Positions 1 to 7,043 of a stretch of 21,553 bases of DNA are shown here, piece after piece (position 1 is the stretch's first letter; the number at the start of each line of letters is the position of its first letter). This stretch comes from Bacillota bacterium (GTDB lineage: Bacteria; Bacillota; Clostridia; Oscillospirales; Ruminococcaceae). Both the position numbers and the translations under genes were made by a program. The stretch covers positions 1-21,553 of the forward strand of contig JAEWBS010000054.1 in assembly GCA_023391005.1 (NCBI GenBank), in the 5' to 3' direction. Under the pieces are notes generated by a model. The model was not told where the DNA came from and made no database searches. It worked only from the letters and a program-made list of their open reading frames with translations.

Positions 1-599
1 TCTTCACCGAGCGTGGTCAGCTCGTCGTGGCCGGGCAGCACATTGTAGTCGCCGGGCAGGTCGTGCAGCTTTTTAAGCGAATTTAAAATGGTCGGGTAGT
101 CGCCGCCGTCGAGGTCGGTTCTGCCACACTCGTGCTTGAAAAGCGTGTCGCCTGAGAAGATAAAATCCTCACAGATGTAGCAGACGCCGCCGCGCGTATG
201 TCCGGGTGTTTCAACAACGCGGAAGGTCAGCGTTCCGACCGTGAATTCATCGCCCTCATGCGCGAGAATATCGGCCTTTAAATCGAGATAATCCTCATCC
301 TTGATATACTGCCGCCAGTTGGCGTTCTTGATGGCGGCGGGCAGCATCGGGGCGTCCTTTTCGCCGATGACGATCTTGACGTCCGGGTGCTTTTTGACAA
401 TGCCCTTCGCCCCGCCGATGTGGTCAAAATGGCCATGGGTCAGCAGGACATATTTGGGCTTGAGATTGTTTTCTTCAAGAATCTGATTGACCCTAGCCGG
501 GTTGGCGCCCGGGTCGATAATAGCGGTCTCTCCGTTCGGGTCGATCGCAAAATAGCAGTTGGTGGATATCGGCCCCAGTGTTGTGTGCAGCAATTTCAT
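1..599 (-). CDS. MBL-fold metallo-hydrolase (glyoxalase II-like), 3'-truncated by window edge
   Basis: This is a metallo-beta-lactamase-fold hydrolase of the YcbL/GloB-like group, probably a cytoplasmic thioester or related hydrolase; its substrate cannot be read from sequence. The frame opens at ATG 599 with an AAGGAGG ribosome site 8 bases upstream, and about 199 codons are visible before the left edge, so the C-terminus is missing. The metal-binding pattern is complete: THGHFDH at residues 54-60, PGHT with His134, SGDT with Asp151 and PGHDE with His191. Family members are usually about 205-215 residues, so only a few codons are likely missing. It follows dtd in the same orientation after a 115-base gap, the position it often has in Clostridia. 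The fold assignment is firm; the specific reaction is not. Confidence 0.9.
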   Translation of the reverse strand, partial: MKLLHTTLGPISTNCYFAIDPNGETAIIDPGANPARVNQILEENNLKPKYVLLTHGHFDHIGGAKGIVKKHPDVKIVIGEKDAPMLPAAIKNANWRQYIKDEDYLDLKADILAHEGDEFTVGTLTFRVVETPGHTRGGVCYICEDFIFSGDTLFKHECGRTDLDGGDYPTILNSLKKLHDLPGDYNVLPGHDELTTLGE

Positions 600-654
600 G
601 GCATAGCCCTCCTTGTTTAAGGCGCTTCTGAAAGCGGAAAACCGTAATGCCATC

Positions 655-675
655 GGCCGCAAACCGATTGCGGTC
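655..675 (-). other. Hairpin in the dtd-MBL hydrolase gap
   Basis: GGCCGCAA pairs with TTGCGGTC (one G-T pair) around a 5-base loop. No T-run follows on either strand, so it is not a classical terminator. It may be an mRNA processing or stability element between dtd and the downstream hydrolase gene. Confidence 0.35.
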
Positions 676-714
676 GCATAGTGCAGGTTTGACGTTTTCA
701 AAAATGCCTTGGTA

Positions 715-1176
715 TTAATGTTTTGGCATGATCTCGTCGGTGTCGAGCAAGATGGTCACCGGCCCGTCATTCTCAAGCGACACGAGCATGTGCGCGCCAA
801 ACGCGCCGGTCTCAACCTTTTCGACGCCCGCCTCTCGCAACAGATCGACATAACGCAGATATAGATCCTCAGACAGCGGCGGGCGCTCCGCGTTGATAAA
901 TGCGGGGCGTCTCCCCTTCTTGCAGTCGGCATAGAGCGTGAACTGGCTGACGACCAAGGCGCTGCCGCCGACATCGAGCAACGAAAGATTCATTTTTCCA
1001 TCACTATCGGTAAAGACGCGCAGCTCAGCGGTTTTCTTCGCGAGAAACCGCGCCTCCTCTTCGGTGTCGCCGGCTTTGACACCCAGCAAGATCAGATAAC
1101 CCGCGTCGGTGCTGCCGACCGTCTGGCCGTCTACCGAAACCCCAGCACAGCGCACCCGTTGTAATAACGCTCTCAT
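715..1176 (-). CDS. dtd: D-aminoacyl-tRNA deacylase
   Basis: Dtd hydrolyses D-amino acids (and glycine mischarged on tRNA-Ala) from tRNA, a cytoplasmic proofreading step of translation. The 153-residue product matches the usual length of about 145-155. Both family signatures are present: SQFTLYAD at residues 77-84, and the cross-subunit Gly-cisPro motif as NDGPVT at 136-141. Arg7 and the GRRPAF segment (88-93) also fit the family. The start at 1176 has a GGGTGAG ribosome site a few bases upstream and lies 11 bases beyond the rel stop, so it should be co-transcribed with recJ and rel. Nothing looks disrupted. Confidence 0.97.
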   Translation of the reverse strand: MRALLQRVRCAGVSVDGQTVGSTDAGYLILLGVKAGDTEEEARFLAKKTAELRVFTDSDGKMNLSLLDVGGSALVVSQFTLYADCKKGRRPAFINAERPPLSEDLYLRYVDLLREAGVEKVETGAFGAHMLVSLENDGPVTILLDTDEIMPKH

Positions 1177-1187
1177 AAACTCACCCT

Positions 1188-3368
1188 TTAGCCCGAAATG
1201 CGATCCACCGAAAGGATGCCCGGAATCTTTTTGATCTGTCCCAGCACATAGTTCAGTTGGTTTAAGTCAGACACGGCCATCGTAATATTAAAGCTCAAAT
1301 GCCCGTCCTTGAGCTCCTTGGCCATGAAAGAATGCAACGAAATGCGCATATTGCTGAGCAAAATACTCAATTCAGCCAACAAGCCGGGACGGTTGTTGCC
1401 GATGACCTCGATGGAGGATTGGAACGTCTCCTTGACGGTGGTCGCCCATTCACAGCGTATCCAACGTTCCCGCTGCGACTCGTCGTTCATGGCTGAGACG
1501 ACATTGGCGCAGTCGCGTTTATGAATTGAAACGCCATAGCCACGGGTGACAAAACCGATGATACTGTCTCCCGGCAGTGGATTGCAGCATTTTGAGAATT
1601 TGACCAGACAGCCTTCGAGCCCCTCGACAATGACGCCGGAGGAATCTTTGCGTTCCTTCTTGGGCTTGACGGCGATGGTGGTGGGCGCCGGTTCAGGCCG
1701 GTAAAGCCGAGTATATTCTTCTCTTAAATGCGGCATAATGCGCGAGAATGGCAGACCGCCATAACCCAACGCCGCCGCAAGATCAACGGCGCTGTTCAGA
1801 TGCTGGCGCTTGGCCTCGGCGGAAAGAAGCTGCTCGCGCTGCTCGTCGGTGAGCACGATGCTCGCGCGTTTAAACTCGCGGTCGATCATCGCGTTGCCCT
1901 CGATGATATTCTCCTCGCGGCGCTCTTTTTTAAACCACGCCCGAATCTTGTTGCGGGCCTCGGTCGTTTTGACAATGCCGAGCCAGTCGCGGTTGGGGCC
2001 CTGCGTCTTGGAATTGGAGGTGATGATCTCAACGATCATGCCGGTCTGCACCTCGGTGTCGATCGAGACGATCTTGCCGTCGATGCGCGCACCGGTCATG
2101 CGGTTGCCGACCGCCGAGTGGATCGCGTAAGCAAAATCCAGCACGGTGGCCCCAGCTGGCAGGCTGATGACGTCGCCTTTGGGGGTAAACACAAAGACCT
2201 CTTCAGGCGCAATGTCAGATTTGATCGAGCTGACAATATCCTCGGCGCCCTCGCCGTCTTGCTGATTCTCGATGAGCTGGCGCACCCAGGACAGGCGCTC
2301 TTCGAGCTTATCCTTGCCCTGAATGCCGACCTTGTATTTCCAGTGCGCCGCAATACCGTATTCCGCCGTATAGTGCATATCCCAGGTGCGTATCTGCGTC
2401 TCAAACGGAATGCCTTCCTTATCGAACACGGTGGTGTGCAGCGACTGGTACATATTCTGTTTAGGAGTCGAAATATAATCTTTAAAGCGGTTCGGGATCG
2501 GCCGGAACATATCGTGGATAATGCCCAGAATGTTATAGCACTCAATGACCGAATCGACGATGATGCGCACGGCGTAAATATCAAAAACCTCATCAAAGCC
2601 GCGTCCCTGCATATAGACCTTGCGGTAGATACCGTAGATGCTCTTGACCCGCCCCTCGATATAGGCGTTGGGGTGCTCGGATTTGACGCGCTCAAAAATG
2701 CGCTGCTTGATGCTGGCTAAAAACTGCTGGCGCTGCTCGCGCGCGGCAAGCTGGCTTTCAATCTCGGCGTAGGCGATCGGGTCTAAGAAACGCAGCGAGA
2801 TATCCTCAAGCTCTTCTTTAATGCGGCGAATACCGAGGCGGTCGGCAATCGGGGCGTAGATCTCCATCGTCTCGAGCGCCTTATAACGCCGCTTCTCGTC
2901 GGCGAGGTATTGAAAGGTTCTCGCGTTATGCAGCCGGTCGGCCAGCTTGATGATAACGACGCGGATATCCTGCGCCATCGCCAGCAGCATCTTGCGTAGA
3001 TTTTCAGACTGCTGCTCCTCCTTCGAGGAATACGGAATTCTTCCCAGCTTGGTTACGCCGCCCACCAAAAGCGCCACATCGTTGCCAAAGCTTTTTTTAA
3101 TGACCGACATCTCGATGTCGGTATCCTCGACCACGTCGTGCAGCAGCGCGGCGGCGACCGATTCGGTGTCCATGCCCAGCTCGACGAGAATTTTGGCGAC
3201 AGCCAGCGGGTGGATGATATACGGCTCGCCCGAGCGGCGTTTCTGCTCGCCGTGGGCGTCGGCCGCCATCTGGTAGGCGCGCTCAATGACCTCCAGATTA
3301 TAGCTTTTGCCGGTCTGAAGAATAAAGCTTTTTAAATCTTCGATTGAAAATGATTGGCTGTCATTCAT
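1188..3368 (-). CDS. rel: Bifunctional (p)ppGpp synthetase/hydrolase Rel
   Basis: This long RSH protein makes (p)ppGpp from ATP and GTP/GDP and degrades it during the stringent response. At 726 residues it has the full architecture: an HD hydrolase domain at about 25-190 (His53, HDVVED at 77-82, LADRLHNA at 142-149), a synthetase domain at about 235-350 (RFKD at 294-297, YQSLH at 307-311, QIRTWDMHYTAEYG at 325-338), a TGS domain at 390-450, a helical linker, a Cys-containing zinc-finger-like segment (FSKCCNPLPGD, 591-601) and a C-terminal ACT domain from about 650. Intact HD and synthetase motifs indicate a bifunctional enzyme, as expected where Rel is the only long RSH. Its ATG overlaps the recJ stop (ATGA, 4 bases). 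The nearest AAGGAG lies some 19 bases upstream, so translational coupling to recJ is likely. Confidence 0.98.
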   Translation of the reverse strand: MNDSQSFSIEDLKSFILQTGKSYNLEVIERAYQMAADAHGEQKRRSGEPYIIHPLAVAKILVELGMDTESVAAALLHDVVEDTDIEMSVIKKSFGNDVALLVGGVTKLGRIPYSSKEEQQSENLRKMLLAMAQDIRVVIIKLADRLHNARTFQYLADEKRRYKALETMEIYAPIADRLGIRRIKEELEDISLRFLDPIAYAEIESQLAAREQRQQFLASIKQRIFERVKSEHPNAYIEGRVKSIYGIYRKVYMQGRGFDEVFDIYAVRIIVDSVIECYNILGIIHDMFRPIPNRFKDYISTPKQNMYQSLHTTVFDKEGIPFETQIRTWDMHYTAEYGIAAHWKYKVGIQGKDKLEERLSWVRQLIENQQDGEGAEDIVSSIKSDIAPEEVFVFTPKGDVISLPAGATVLDFAYAIHSAVGNRMTGARIDGKIVSIDTEVQTGMIVEIITSNSKTQGPNRDWLGIVKTTEARNKIRAWFKKERREENIIEGNAMIDREFKRASIVLTDEQREQLLSAEAKRQHLNSAVDLAAALGYGGLPFSRIMPHLREEYTRLYRPEPAPTTIAVKPKKERKDSSGVIVEGLEGCLVKFSKCCNPLPGDSIIGFVTRGYGVSIHKRDCANVVSAMNDESQRERWIRCEWATTVKETFQSSIEVIGNNRPGLLAELSILLSNMRISLHSFMAKELKDGHLSFNITMAVSDLNQLNYVLGQIKKIPGILSVDRISG

Positions 3369-5407
3369 AATTGTTGCTGTAAGCTCCTTATAATCGAAGA
3401 ATGCTCAAGCTGTACGCGGGCGGCTGTGGGGTTCACCGTCAGAACCATAGCCTCCTGCGAGACGGTTTTTTGCAACAGACCCAGCTCCTGCAACACTTCA
3501 AGTGCGATACGGTAGCGTAAATAATCAATCGGCTCCTGCCGGATGATATGGCAATAGAGCGCGTTGGACGAAAAATTGACCGACCCCTGACGCTTGACAT
3601 AGCGGTATACAACCGCCACCTCCTCACGGGTGGGTATCAGCGCGGGGCTTAGCTCCTCGCGGCGCAGATAGCTGTCATAACGCTGCTCGCCCTGAACCAA
3701 AAGGCCCATGTCGCTGTTTGAAAGCCGAATGCCTTTGAGCTTGAGCGAAACATTCTGCTGCCCCTGATAATCGTTGATAGAGGCCGAGAACGCGATATCG
3801 ACCGCGTCGCCCGCGACGGCGCAAAAGCCGTTTGGACGGGCAGTAAAGCACAAAACGTTAAACCGGACGCCGTCCTTGACGAGGCACAGCTTGCAGTATT
3901 TGCCCTCCGAAAGCGGTAGGACGCGTTCTAATTGCGCGTCGACCACCATAAAGACAGGCGCGGGGTTCTGGCTGCCGAACGGCTCTAAGCATTCTAAACC
4001 CTTCACCTGCGCCACCGTCAGCAATGCGGGCGGTACAACGCTGTCTACCCTCAGGCGCAACGCCGGCATAACAGGATGGTGGGCGGCGGCAAAGCGCTGC
4101 AAGCCCACGTTAAATTCCGGCAACCGAGCGGTGTCGAGCGAAAAGCCCGCCGCCATCGGATGCCCGCCGTAGCGGGTCAAGCAATCGGCACAGGCGGCCA
4201 CCGCCTCGATGAGCGAAAAACCCTCAACGCTGCGGCCCGAGCCTTTGGCGCTGCCCCCCTGCGTTGAAATGAGCAAGCAGGGCTTGCCAAAGCGTTCGAC
4301 CATGCGGGAACAGACGATACCCACAATGCCCGCGTTCCAGTCCTCGCCGGAAAATAACAGAATCCTGTTATGTATTAACGACGGATCGTCCAGCAGCTGC
4401 GCGGCGATGTCGTCGGTGATCTTCTTTTCGTCGGTTCGGCGCTGCTGATTGAGCGCCTCGAGCCGGCCCGCCAGCTCGGCGGCTTCTTCCTCACTCTCGG
4501 TCAGCAGCAGCATGACGGCCAGATCGGCCGAATCGAGTCGGCCAGCCGCATTAATGCGAGGCGAGAGCCCAAACGCCACCGACTCGCCGGTCAACGCCTT
4601 GCCGGTGAAGCCCGCCGTCTCAAGCAGCGCGCGCACGCCGGGCCGGTGCGAGTCGGCCAAAAGCGACAGCCCCCGCCGTACAAAACAGCGGTTCTCACCG
4701 ACCAGCGGCACCACGTCGGCCACTGTGCCAATGCACAGAAAGTCGGCATATTCCTCCAAAAGTGCTTCGCCGCGCTCGCCCTCCATGGCGCACAGCAGCT
4801 TGAACGCGACGCCGACGCCCGAAAGGTCCTTAAACGGATAGCCGCAATCGCCGCGATGGGGATTGATGACCGCGGCCGCCGCGGGCAGCGTCTCGCGCGG
4901 CTGATGGTGGTCGGTGACCACCACACGCATCCCCAACGAATTGGCGTAATCAATTTCCTCAAGCGCCGAGACGCCGTTATCCACCGTGATGATCAGAGAA
5001 ACGCCCATGCGATGCAGATCATCAATGGCAGACATGCTCAGGCCGTAACCTTCTTTTTCGCGGTGCGGAATATAATAGCAGCTGCGCGCTCCGATCGATT
5101 CAAAATAGCTCTTGAGCATCGCAGTCGAGGCGACGCCATCGCAGTCATAGTCGCCGAAGATACAGATAAATTCCTCATTTTCAATGGCATCCTGAATCGT
5201 TTCAAGGGCGGGAACCATATCGCAAAGCAGAAAGGGGTCGCAAAGCACATCCTCGGGCGCGCAGTCTGAAAGCTGTCGGGCCCCATCAACGTTATAGCCC
5301 CGGGAGGCGAGCACCAACGACGCCAGCTCAGGGATATTAAGCGCGTGACGCAGTTCTTCGGCTGCGTCGCCACACGGCGCGGGAACATCCCAAATTTGTG
5401 CTTTCAT
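3365..5407 (-). CDS. recJ: Single-stranded-DNA-specific exonuclease RecJ
   Basis: RecJ is a 5'-3' single-strand DNA exonuclease acting in recombination and mismatch/base-excision repair. The 680-residue product carries the DHH-family phosphoesterase signatures: FGDYDCDG at 84-91 (motif I), TVDNGVS at 141-147, TDHH at 165-168, the DHHA1 region with SGRS at 390-393 and GGHPMAAG at 414-421, then an OB-like C-terminal part. A further C-terminal extension of about 110 residues (from about 570) is typical of longer Firmicute RecJ proteins. ATG 5407 has an AAGGGGG ribosome site 7 bases upstream. It is the first gene of the recJ-rel-dtd-MBL set, preceded by a good promoter and a UTR of about 165 bases. 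Confidence 0.96.
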   Translation of the reverse strand: MKAQIWDVPAPCGDAAEELRHALNIPELASLVLASRGYNVDGARQLSDCAPEDVLCDPFLLCDMVPALETIQDAIENEEFICIFGDYDCDGVASTAMLKSYFESIGARSCYYIPHREKEGYGLSMSAIDDLHRMGVSLIITVDNGVSALEEIDYANSLGMRVVVTDHHQPRETLPAAAAVINPHRGDCGYPFKDLSGVGVAFKLLCAMEGERGEALLEEYADFLCIGTVADVVPLVGENRCFVRRGLSLLADSHRPGVRALLETAGFTGKALTGESVAFGLSPRINAAGRLDSADLAVMLLLTESEEEAAELAGRLEALNQQRRTDEKKITDDIAAQLLDDPSLIHNRILLFSGEDWNAGIVGIVCSRMVERFGKPCLLISTQGGSAKGSGRSVEGFSLIEAVAACADCLTRYGGHPMAAGFSLDTARLPEFNVGLQRFAAAHHPVMPALRLRVDSVVPPALLTVAQVKGLECLEPFGSQNPAPVFMVVDAQLERVLPLSEGKYCKLCLVKDGVRFNVLCFTARPNGFCAVAGDAVDIAFSASINDYQGQQNVSLKLKGIRLSNSDMGLLVQGEQRYDSYLRREELSPALIPTREEVAVVYRYVKRQGSVNFSSNALYCHIIRQEPIDYLRYRIALEVLQELGLLQKTVSQEAMVLTVNPTAARVQLEHSSIIRSLQQQL

Positions 5408-5580
5408 TCAAGCGCCCCCTTTTCATGATGATTATAGATAAGATTCATATCGCCGCACGCAAATAACGGGCCGCACGCCCCATAGAATCGAGCCGTTATG
5501 ACGTTTCTTTAGATAAACCGACATATTACCGTCAGCGACGCGGCACTTTGCGCCACCGCAGCATAATTACAATAAAGATC

Positions 5581-5609
5581 ATTATATCATAAGCTTTCCT
5601 GTAATTCAA
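5581..5609 (-). promoter_or_regulatory. Predicted sigma-A promoter of recJ operon
   Basis: On the minus strand TTGAAT (5609-5604) and a perfect TATAAT (5586-5581) are separated by exactly 17 bases. Transcription would begin near 5574 and give a leader of about 165 nt before recJ. The -35 box directly abuts the palindrome of repeat copy C. This is a consensus match only. Confidence 0.7.
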
Positions 5610-5610
5610 T

Positions 5611-5692
5611 ATTATGCCACGCGCGTACACGCATGGCATAATTGCGCACCAAGGGCAGCGGAGCCTGATATTATAGTCCCCTGACGGCTATG
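5611..5692 (-). repeat. Repeat copy C, downstream of ddh, with terminal palindrome
   Basis: Read on the minus strand, this copy starts with ATAGCCGTC then CAGGGGAC and ends in a palindrome ATTATGCCA...TGGCATAAT (arms 5611-5619 and 5634-5642). It shares the ATAGCCGTC and CAGGGGAC blocks with copy B, and the TTGGTGYGYAATTATRCCAT block and palindrome with copies A and B upstream of ddh. The order and orientation are the same but indels separate them. No coding capacity is seen. Confidence 0.6.
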
Positions 5693-5694
5693 AC

Positions 5695-5746
5695 GCCATA
5701 GTGACAAAGAGCATTGAAGATAACGCCGCTCTCGCATCACTATGGC
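5695..5746. other. Large two-stem inverted repeat 3' of ddh
   Basis: GCCATAGTGA (5695-5704) pairs perfectly with TCACTATGGC (5737-5746), and inside it AGAGC (5708-5712) pairs with GCTCT (5728-5732). The ddh stop is about 50 bases away, so the ddh transcript would contain it. No T-run follows, so it may be a 3'-end stabilising or processing structure. A short competing hairpin CTATG/CATAG (5688-5701) overlaps its left arm. Confidence 0.55.
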
Positions 5747-5795
5747 ATCATTTTATAAATAAGTTTATAACAATCGCTTACGATTATTCAATCAT

Positions 5796-6776
5796 TTACA
5801 GCATAGATTTGCGCAGCTCCGCGCTAGACTTGGGGGACAGATAACCGGGCGGCACATCAAACACAGTCTTAGCGCCCTGTGCGCCCTCCCCCGCCATGCG
5901 GTATGCGGCACGGGCAAAGGCGGCAAGCACCGCGCCGGTAAATTCCGGGTTGGAATCAAGCTGTAGGCGGTATTCGATAAGATGCTTATTTCCCGTGCTG
6001 GTATCCCCGCTGCGGATGACCATACCGCCGTGCGGCAGGCCGCTATGATCGCGCTGCATGGTTTCGGCGTCGATAAAAGTCACGGTGGTGTCATAATCGG
6101 CAAAATACGCGGGCATTGTCTTGATTTGGGCCTCGATGCGTGCCTGATCCGCCCCGTCCTTCGCCACAACAAATACCTCGCGCGTATGCTTTTCGCGGGT
6201 GGTGAGTTCAGGTGTTCCACCGCTGCGCACAGCCTCGAGCGCGGCCTCAACCGGCACGGTATACTGCCGCGCCTCTGCGACGCCCGCAATCCGGCGCACC
6301 GCATCCGAATGCCCCTGACTCACGCCCTTGCCCCAGAATGTATAAGCCGTACCCATCGGTAAAATTGCCTCGGCATACAGGCGGTTAATCGAAAACATGC
6401 CCGGATCCCAGCCGCACGAAATGATGGCAACCTTGCCGCCCTGCCGTGCAGCCTTATCCACATTTTCGAAATGTGCCGGAATCTGGCTGTGGTTATCAAA
6501 GCTGTCGATGACGTTATACATGGCCGCGTACTTAGGGGTCTGAGTGGGCAGATCGGTTGCACTGCCGCCGCAGAGCACAAGCACGTCAAGCTCGTTGTGC
6601 ATGGTTTCAAGCGCATCCGCGTGCAACACCTTTGCGCTGTCTGTTGCAATTTTGAGCGAAGCGGGGTCACGGCGGGTAAATACCGCAACCAACTGCAAGT
6701 CTTCGCTTTGCGTGATGGCGGCTTCTACGCCTCGTCCCAAGTTGCCATACCCGAAGATTCCGATACGAATGGACAT
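5796..6776 (-). CDS. ddh: meso-Diaminopimelate D-dehydrogenase
   Basis: Ddh converts L-tetrahydrodipicolinate, ammonia and NADPH directly to meso-diaminopimelate, a one-step alternative to the acylated lysine/peptidoglycan-precursor routes. From ATG 6776 the product is 326 residues, the typical Ddh size. It has an N-terminal Rossmann motif (FGYGNLGRG, 8-16), the PGMFSINRLYAEAI segment and GKGVSQGHSDAVRRI, both characteristic of the family, and a C-terminal Ddh dimerisation region. I chose this start over the upstream ATG at 6809 because an AAGGAG ribosome site lies about 10 bases before it and conserved sequence begins with MSIRIGIFGYG. The gene stands alone, bracketed by related repeats. Ddh is patchily distributed in bacteria, so acquisition by transfer is possible but not shown. 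Confidence 0.95.
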   Translation of the reverse strand: MSIRIGIFGYGNLGRGVEAAITQSEDLQLVAVFTRRDPASLKIATDSAKVLHADALETMHNELDVLVLCGGSATDLPTQTPKYAAMYNVIDSFDNHSQIPAHFENVDKAARQGGKVAIISCGWDPGMFSINRLYAEAILPMGTAYTFWGKGVSQGHSDAVRRIAGVAEARQYTVPVEAALEAVRSGGTPELTTREKHTREVFVVAKDGADQARIEAQIKTMPAYFADYDTTVTFIDAETMQRDHSGLPHGGMVIRSGDTSTGNKHLIEYRLQLDSNPEFTGAVLAAFARAAYRMAGEGAQGAKTVFDVPPGYLSPKSSAELRKSML

Positions 6777-6800
6777 AATGATCTTTCTCCTTTGCATTGC

Positions 6801-6831
6801 ATCCGCCAAGACGTATACACGTCCTGCGGAT
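6801..6831 (-). promoter_or_regulatory. Hairpin in the ddh 5' leader
   Basis: ATCCGC (6801-6806) pairs with GCGGAT (6826-6831), and the nested GACGT (6810-6814) pairs with ACGTC (6819-6823) around a 4-base ATAC loop. It lies about 10 bases upstream of the ddh AAGGAG site and could affect translation or mRNA stability. Its function is unknown. Confidence 0.5.
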
Positions 6832-6854
6832 ATGTTCTTTTGCTATGTTGAGCT

Positions 6855-6886
6855 ATTATACCATGTACGCAAGCAAATGGTATAAT
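6855..6886. promoter_or_regulatory. Palindrome forming back-to-back extended -10 boxes; possible ddh promoter
   Basis: ATTATACCAT (6855-6864) and ATGGTATAAT (6877-6886) form a perfect 10-base inverted repeat with a 12-base centre. Each arm read outward gives TGGTATAAT, an extended -10 element. The minus-strand one points at ddh and would start transcription about 70 bases before its ATG. No good -35 is visible, so promoter activity is a guess. Confidence 0.4.
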
Positions 6887-6940
6887 TGGCACATCAAAAG
6901 GTGATTGCCGCGTTAAGCGGTAAGTTGCGCAATCTCCCAT
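6855..6940 (-). repeat. Repeat copy A upstream of ddh
   Basis: On the minus strand this unit contains CCGCTTAACGCGGC, then TTGATGTGCCAATTATACC, then the palindrome. It aligns with the adjacent copy B at a period of about 76 bases, with roughly 70 percent identity by eye, and more distantly with copy C downstream of ddh. Confidence 0.6.
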
Positions 6941-7043
6941 AAGCGTAAGCGAATGGTATAATTACACACCAATAGGCAGTCGCTGCGTTAAGCGGTGGGC
7001 CGTTACGCATCGTCCCCTGATAAAAAATGCAAGACGGCTATTC
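6941..7043 (-). repeat. Repeat copy B upstream of ddh
   Basis: This is the second tandem unit, sharing CCGCTTAACGC and AATTATACCATTCGCTT with copy A. It begins on the minus strand with ATAGCCGTC, separated by a short AT-rich insert from CAGGGGAC; both blocks recur contiguously in copy C. Its left end just overlaps the 3' end of the FAD-dehydrogenase gene. The arm facing copy A is degenerate, so the palindrome is lost here. Confidence 0.55.

Larger units (their letters stand above)
5408..5795. other. Gene-free region between ddh and recJ
   Basis: This 388-base stretch holds no credible coding frame. From left to right it contains the recJ leader (with an ATAACGG/CCGTTAT inverted repeat, 5463-5469 and 5493-5499), the recJ promoter, one diverged copy of the repeat family also found upstream of ddh (5611-5692), and a large imperfect hairpin just downstream of ddh (5695-5746). 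These elements are listed separately. Confidence 0.7.
6777..7037. other. Gene-free ddh leader with hairpin and two repeat copies
   Basis: This 261-base gap carries no convincing coding frame. It holds the ddh ribosome site, a leader hairpin (6801-6831), a palindrome with possible promoter function (6855-6886) and two tandem, diverged copies of an approximately 76-base repeat. No known riboswitch class was recognised; in particular I see no lysine-riboswitch signature. Confidence 0.6.

Noticed and set aside
1728..2720. 330-codon plus-strand open frame
   Set aside because: It is antisense to the synthetase and TGS regions of rel, which are intact; the translation shows His/Asp/Arg-rich antisense composition.
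6777..6809. Upstream ATG giving an 11-residue extension of Ddh
   Set aside because: The extension contains the ribosome site itself and lies before the conserved N-terminus.
6777..7037. Lysine riboswitch controlling ddh
   Set aside because: The leader lacks the conserved lysine-riboswitch core; its bulk is the repeat family instead.
6855..7043. CRISPR array
   Set aside because: Only two adjacent, diverged units of about 76 bases with no constant repeat/spacer division and no cas genes.
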